This document shows, one piece after another, positions 58,881 through 64,000 of a stretch of 64,000 bases of DNA. The notes under the pieces were generated by a model. The model was given only the letters and a program-made list of their open reading frames with translations. It made no database searches and was not told where the DNA came from. Within the stretch, counting starts at the first letter, position 1; every line of letters begins with the position of its first letter. A program made the position numbers and the translations under genes. Source of the stretch: Stictocephala bisonia (taxonomy: Eukaryota > Arthropoda > Insecta > Hemiptera > Membracidae); contig JAQJVL010000524.1 of the NCBI GenBank assembly GCA_035578905.1, positions 372,001-436,000 of the forward strand, written 5' to 3'.

Positions 58881-59216
58881 TCTTTTTACTATTTGAAAAC
58901 CAATTAGTTCTTTTAGATATGGCTCTTGACTATATTTTAGTTTTATATTTTACTTGCTGTATATTCATTTGCGTATATGAATAACACACGATTTTTGTAC
59001 TAAAACTTTTCCCAAATTAATAATAAATGAATTTATTTTCTCAATTTGCTACAAAATAACATTCATTATTAAACAAAATTCACCAAGTATACAAAAATAA
59101 CTAAAAAGAAGAACTGTCCAAGTTCGAACACTGTACTTGCCAAGACTGATGTCAACGTAACACTAAATATATAAAAGAAAAACAATATCTATATCTACAT
59201 AATTTTTATCTATCTA

Positions 59217-59247
<31 letters not shown>

Positions 59248-59689
59248 ATCTATATCTACATAATAATCTACATACATACAAACTATATCTACATAATATA
59301 AACAAATATGTATACAAGATTCTACCTTGATCAGCCGTATCCAAACAAACGAATGATGGTGTATCCAAGATTATTAGAATTAAAGGCTACATTGCATTGT
59401 AAAGTGTGTGTTTTGTATACGCAAAAGGAGAAAATTTAGGGCCTCCAAGGCATTTTTTGCCCATCTGGAGGTTCCTATTTCTTAAAATAAATGCCTTTTT
59501 AAGAAGCTTTCAGATAGTGAATGTAAATTACTACTAACTTTACATTTTTTCGGCCACATTAATAGATTTTTAGTTCATATTATAAATTATTGAATTAGAA
59601 TGATTGTTGACTAAAATTGGTGCTTCCACTGTAAACATTAGTCTACAGAACAATGAATTTAAAATAACGAATAAACTAAGTAAAATAAC
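58881..59689. other. AT-rich DNA with a CTAT microsatellite
   Basis: (CTAT)n and CTATAT repeats at about 59205-59262. No gene. Confidence 0.6.
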
Positions 59690-61656
59690 AATTGATGGCT
59701 CATTCAAGAAAAGAGCTTAATAAGAAAAAACAAAAACAAAAGAAGAACAAAAAGAAGGAAACACATGTGCACTACGTTGGAATGTCAATTAGAAAATTTG
59801 GGTCCTCCAATGTAAACAGCCAATCTTTTAGCTTTTTCAAAAATATTCTAATGTTGTGTAATTGCTTAAATTTATTAGGTAATCTATTAAATATTCTAGG
59901 TGCTATGACATTTATAGTTTTAGTATAAAAGGTGTTATTAGGTTTTGGTACTGGAAATTGATGTTTTGTTCTAATGTTTGCTTATACTCTACTGCAATTT
60001 GTGGTATGTTGCCACATTTACAATAAAACATTTTAAAACTTTGTACACAAAAATATATTTTACTGGCAGAATTTTTAATTCTACAAAAAGAGGACGGGAA
60101 CTAGCAAATGTACTTTTCTTCAAAATTAATCTAATTGCATATTTCTGTTGATAATATATTATGTTTTAGTTGGTGTCATAAGTACTACCCCAAAAAGTTA
60201 TTCCGTATTCTATTCTGCTTTGTATCAATGAAAAGTATAACATGCGCAAGACTCTTATATTACATAAATTTCTAAGGAAATAAAAGTACCGTAGAACATT
60301 GTTAATTTTGTTTTTCAAATTAATTATGTGGATTTTCCAACTAACCTCACTATCAAGATGAATTCCTAAATACTTAATATTTGTGGTTCTGTTCACGACA
60401 GCACACTTATTTGTCAAACATGTGGTTTGGGCTCCAAGACATTCAGAACATTTATAATAAATTTGTTTGTCAAAGTGAACATCCTTCCTGAGACTAAAAT
60501 TGATATATTTAGTTTTCTCTGCATTTAACAGCATATGATTGGTGGAAAACCACCATTGTATTGCTTCTAAATCATTTTTAATGTTTGATTGTATATTATT
60601 CCAATTTGAGTGCGAATAACAGAGAGCGGTGTCGTCTGCAAAAGAAGTTACTTGTCCATGAAACCTTCCATTACAAAAATCATTTATATAAATGATGAAT
60701 AGTATTGAGCCTAGCACTGACCCTTGGGGTACACCTTGTTTTATTGTGCCTGTGTCACTTAAAACAGAGTCTATTTTGACACATTGTGTCCTTTCTTCCA
60801 AATAACTTTGAAACCACCTATGTGCTACACCACGTATTCCACATTGGTTTAATTTGTCTAATAGAATGCTGTGGTCAACTGTGTCAAAGGCTTTTTTTAT
60901 GTCCAAGAAAAGACCGCTCACACATTTGCCTTCGTTCAAACCATCGTTAACTTCTGTCATAAAATTTAAAAGAGCATTCTCTGTATTCATCCCAGATCTA
61001 AAACCAAATTGTTTATTACTAAAAAATTTATTCTTTTCTAAAAATTTCAATACGTTTTGTTTCGTCAATTTTTCAAAAATTTTTGAGAAGCATGAAAGTA
61101 AAGATATTGGACGGTAATTATTACTTTTCAATCTGGATCCACTTTTAAATATTGGTATTATTACTGCATTTTTTAACTGCTTTGGAAACACCCCACTTGT
61201 AAAACTTAAATTTACTATAAATAACAAAACATCAATAATCTTTGGAGCAATTTGTTTCACTACAAAAGAACTGATTCCATCCAGACCTGGTGAGGTGTTG
61301 TTTTTTAATGACTTTATTATACTTATCAGTTCATAAGGAAGAACCGGTTCGATAAAAATTGAATTTACCTCATATCCTTTTTGAAAATAGTATTTATAAA
61401 CCATTGACGATAAATTTAAGGGTTGAGACGTATTTAAATCTAAATTTCTTACAATATCTAAAAAGTAGTTATTAAAATAGTTTGCTACTGATAAGGTGTC
61501 AACAATATGCGTGTCATTAATTTCTAATGTAATTGATTGATTAACCTGTCTGGTTTGACCAGTTACTTCATTTAATATTCTCCAAGTAGCTTTAGAATTT
61601 ACACTGCAATTCTCAAAATTTCTTTTATAAAATTCATTTTTTTGTTCCTTTATTTC
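59690..61656 (-). pseudogene. Non-LTR retrotransposon reverse transcriptase (Jockey/CR1-like), truncated
   Basis: The frame is open from 61656 to a stop at 60166 (about 496 codons, the last 412 starting at a methionine at 61404). In the 412-residue part: SPGLDGISS near 38-46, YRPISLLSCFSKIFEKL near 97-113, D168 in FLDIKKAFDTVDH, GVPQGSVLGSILF at 224-236, FADD at 255-258 and KYLGIHLDSEVSWKIH further on. These are the ordered reverse transcriptase blocks. After the TAA, homology continues in frame for about 65 codons (YAIRLILKKSTF, KILPVKYIFVYKVL). It then shifts frame and ends with IFNRLPNKFKQ, KKLKDWLF and a stop at 59772, so the stop at 60166 and one frameshift inactivate it. The 5' side ends exactly at the BEL LTR, so the endonuclease is missing or lies beyond the insertion. 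Confidence 0.92.
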
Positions 61657-62002
61657 TGTTACGGCGTATGTATGCCGTGGTAAGCCAATTCGGAAACGGG
61701 TAAATAGTAATTAATGAAACAAAATGAGATGTGATCACTGTGTTTATTGAAATTGAAGTTAATGGTAAGAACTATTGAAACTGTGACAAAACTTGAGATT
61801 AAAGTAAAATGTAACTGATCTAAATAAACTGTAAATGTATCTAATCTATATGTAACGAATCTAAATGTATCGAATCTATATGAGCTCGTGGCTACAACAC
61901 TGCAAGAGTGGGTGAGGCGCTACGCGAGACTGACTGCCCGAGGGCCGAGTGGTGACGGCTCGAACCTACCCCCACCCCTACAGTAGAAATCAGTCTCGAA
62001 CA
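61657..62002 (-). repeat. 3' LTR of a BEL/Pao element, 346 bp
   Basis: Plus strand runs TGTTACGGCG...TCTCGAACA (TG...CA termini), with a polypurine tract directly beyond its inner end and BEL/Pao pol on the same strand inward. The outer end contains an ACGGC/GCCGT inverted repeat. The matching 5' LTR would lie beyond position 64000. Confidence 0.8.
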
Positions 62003-62016
62003 TCCCGCCCACCTTG
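62003..62016 (-). other. Polypurine tract of the BEL/Pao element
   Basis: Minus strand AAGGTGGGCGGGA immediately precedes the LTR TG (TGTTCGAGAC). Confidence 0.7.
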
Positions 62017-62769
62017 AAAATACCGGAAGGGTATTTTCAATACAACTAAAAATGAAAATGATACAATTTCAAACATGATGAAATGAAAAATACAAATCTT
62101 AGCTAATGATGGTTATACATGGACAAATGTGATATTCATACACTTAAAATAAATAAACAAACTTAGCAAATACGACATTATCAAATACGTTATGAACAAC
62201 AATGAAAATTGAACATGGCAACAATGCTAGCCTCTTTACTATACAAATTAATTGTAAGAAATAAGAACAAAACTGACTAGGTAAATGACAGATGCGAGCA
62301 TCATGATGATCTATATTAAAACATGAAAACATATAAAGTTACCAAAGAAAACAATGTAATTTATATAATATCGTACAAACAATGACGTTTAAAAATATTA
62401 GCTTAATTGATAAAATTGGCATAAATTTCGTTAGTATAAAGAATACAAATTCGCATTAAGTTACTTCAAATAGCAGACAAAGAATTGAAAGCAAAATGGT
62501 ATATATACAAACACAAATCATGAAATTCATATAAATGATTATTAATAATTATGTGGTATTATTGTTACTACATTATAAATGCTACGATATGTACAAGTTA
62601 AAAATATAAGTAAGCATAATAATGTTATGAAAATTTAATTATGTGTCGAAGGTAACTAACTATATGCATAAGGATTCATTATTAATGTTAAGCACATGAT
62701 ATGACAATGGGAAAAATAACTAAAACTAAGTAAATTGTAAACAAAATTGTGAATAATCTTTTGGGGCTT
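62017..62769 (-). other. BEL/Pao 3' untranslated region
   Basis: AT-rich, about 750 bp, no frame. It lies between the pol stop (62770) and the polypurine tract, so it is presumably element sequence. Confidence 0.55.
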
Positions 62770-63384
62770 TTATTGTTTGATGGGTAGGAAGCATACCTTA
62801 TTAATACTCCTCTTTACCTCTTCCGCTGCAGTCTTTAATGTTACAACCCTTATCAGACTGTCCTTTCCTGGAGACGGGTGTTGTAGCTTCCACTTCCCCC
62901 TTTGCTGAAGATTGTTTAGGCATTCCTTCGGCCACCTGGACCAAAAGTCTTGTAGCAAGCGCTGCAAACGCTGCCATCGGGAAAGCCGTCCTTCAGGGAT
63001 CTGCACCAGAAGAGGTTCTGGGTAAGTGAGCCACGTGTAAGGAAATGTGCGGGAGTGAAGGTGGTTAGGTCGATGGGATCATTTGGATGTAGGAATTATG
63101 GGTCTAGAATTCAAAACTGCCTCTATTTGTGTTAAAATAGTGCTTAAATCATCGAAGGTACGAGCTGTTGATCCAACTATCCTCTGGAGATGGTGCTTAA
63201 GGGATTTAACTGCTGCTTCCCATAAGCCTCCCATGTGTGGTGCATAGGGTAGAATGAAGCTCCATTGGATTCCATCTTGAATTGCCGCCTTTGAGATGGC
63301 AGGTGCTTCCTTCTCGAAGATATTGTACAACCCTTGCATCTGTCTCTTGGCTCCAACGAACGTTCTTCCGTTGTCTGATGACAT
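62770..63384 (-). pseudogene. BEL/Pao integrase C-terminal half, frameshifted
   Basis: From 63384: SSDNGRTFVGAKRQMQGLY (integrase core aspartate in SDNG), then FILPYAPHMGGLWEAAVKSL with the catalytic glutamate in LWEAA, and LTQIEAVLNSRP, all signatures of BEL/Pao integrase. The frame is then lost near 63077 and again near 63023, with LTTFTPAHFL readable in another phase. The C-terminal part resumes at 63006 (EGRLSRWQRLQRLLQDFW, then LIRVVTLKTA and VCFLPIKQ, stop at 62770). The usual segment between the WSRWPKE region and LIRVVTLKT is shortened. The N-terminal integrase finger and first catalytic aspartate are missing through the internal deletion. Confidence 0.88.
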
Positions 63385-64000
63385 GTTTGATTGAAACTCG
63401 TTTGGTTAATATCTCCCTCAAGCTTCCCTCCTACTACCCAACCTAATCTGGTTTTCTGCAATGTTGGATAGCCCTTTGATTTTAGTTGTCCAATGCAGAT
63501 AATGTCATAGAATATTTCTTGGCCTATCAGTAAGTCAATGGGACCAGGGCTGGCAAAGCCAGGGTCTGCCAAAGTGATGTGGCCAGGTATTTTAAACCCT
63601 TCAACGTTAACCTTTTCTCTGGGTAAGTCATTTGTGATTTTTGGGACAACCACAAATGATAAGTTTGTTTTGTAGCTGGTAACGCAAGACCTAAGCAAAG
63701 AAGTAGTTGTTCCATTCATGCTTATTGGAACATTGTTCACACCAACAATTTGGGACTCGTTTCTGGTTTTACGTAGTCCTAAGGCTTGACACACGTTCTC
63801 AGTCATGAAGCAAGATTGTGAACCATTATCAAGCAAGGCTCGGCATCTCAGCTGTTTACCTGTGGGGCTCACAAGGTCTACCAGCGCTGTAGACAACAGG
63901 ACCTGATGTGGATTTTGATGATGAGTAGTTGTGTGTGCACTTACAACTTCGTTTTTCTTCTCACGAGCGTGAATATTTATAGCTCCTGCAGGAACTTCTT
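63385..64000 (-). CDS. BEL/Pao aspartic protease region, partial, joined by deletion to integrase
   Basis: The open frame enters from the window edge (64000) and runs about 205 codons. CRALLDNGSQSCFMTENVC carries the protease DNGS active site (the peptidase A17/DUF1758 type of BEL/Pao), GPIDLLIGQEIFYDI the second conserved block, and LQKTRLGWVVGGKL the usual protease-reverse transcriptase linker. In intact elements about 3 kb of reverse transcriptase and RNase H follow. Here, at about 63385, sequence jumps directly to integrase in another phase, so this copy is internally deleted and non-autonomous. Frame continuation past the junction (to 63177) is not meaningful. Confidence 0.88.

Overview
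The window looks like AT-rich intergenic DNA from an animal, most likely an arthropod and perhaps a hemipteran insect. It holds Ty3/gypsy, BEL/Pao, Penelope-like and Jockey-type non-LTR retroelements, many small inverted-repeat elements, and no bacterial-style operons. The host assignment is inference from the mix of elements; no host gene was found. I see no convincing host protein-coding exon, rRNA gene or functional tRNA gene. Every protein with recognisable motifs belongs to a transposable element.

About a fifth of the window is five unrelated tandem arrays: a 42-bp unit (1235-1982), a 26-bp unit (4085-4440), a 55-bp unit (7482-10250), a 24-bp unit (33176-38870, about 237 copies) and a 77-bp unit (50035-52732, about 35 copies). 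Their periods and internal structure explain the long low-complexity reading frames, especially at 33-39 kb. Those frames should not be read as genes. The 55-bp, 24-bp and 77-bp arrays have higher-order structure, meaning duplicated blocks of monomers.

Layout. 0-11 kb: the 42-bp array; a TIR-bounded element (2902-4462) that holds a dead non-LTR 3' end and the 26-bp array, which is built from TIR-like sequence; AT-rich DNA; the 55-bp array. 11-23 kb: AT-rich DNA with old SINE-like repeats, a Penelope-type terminus and two abutting TA-flanked MITEs (19379-21045). 23.9-27.9 kb: a composite foldback made of G/C-skewed repeat units, invaded by an 883-bp hAT-type MITE with a perfect 8-bp target duplication and a 229-bp MITE with a 9-bp duplication. 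29.7-33.2 kb: Penelope-like remnants, including a GIY-YIG endonuclease reading frame. 33-39 kb: the 24-bp satellite. 40330-49544: a full-length Ty3/gypsy element on the minus strand with 2-kb LTRs, gag, protease and pol, an initiator-tRNA-Met primer site and an ACAT duplication; its pol carries a frameshift and a stop. 50-53 kb: the 77-bp satellite. 53.6-56.2 kb: non-LTR debris and a long foldback. 57-59 kb: 5S-like and other old repeats. 59690-64000: a Jockey-like reverse transcriptase remnant interrupted exactly at the LTR end of an internally deleted BEL/Pao element that runs off the window.

The most interesting signals are: a shared CTGANGA-hairpin-GAAA module (hammerhead-like) in three repeat families; a G-quadruplex-type 36-bp minisatellite shared by three loci; a satellite apparently seeded by transposon terminal repeats; and nested MITE insertions with intact target duplications.
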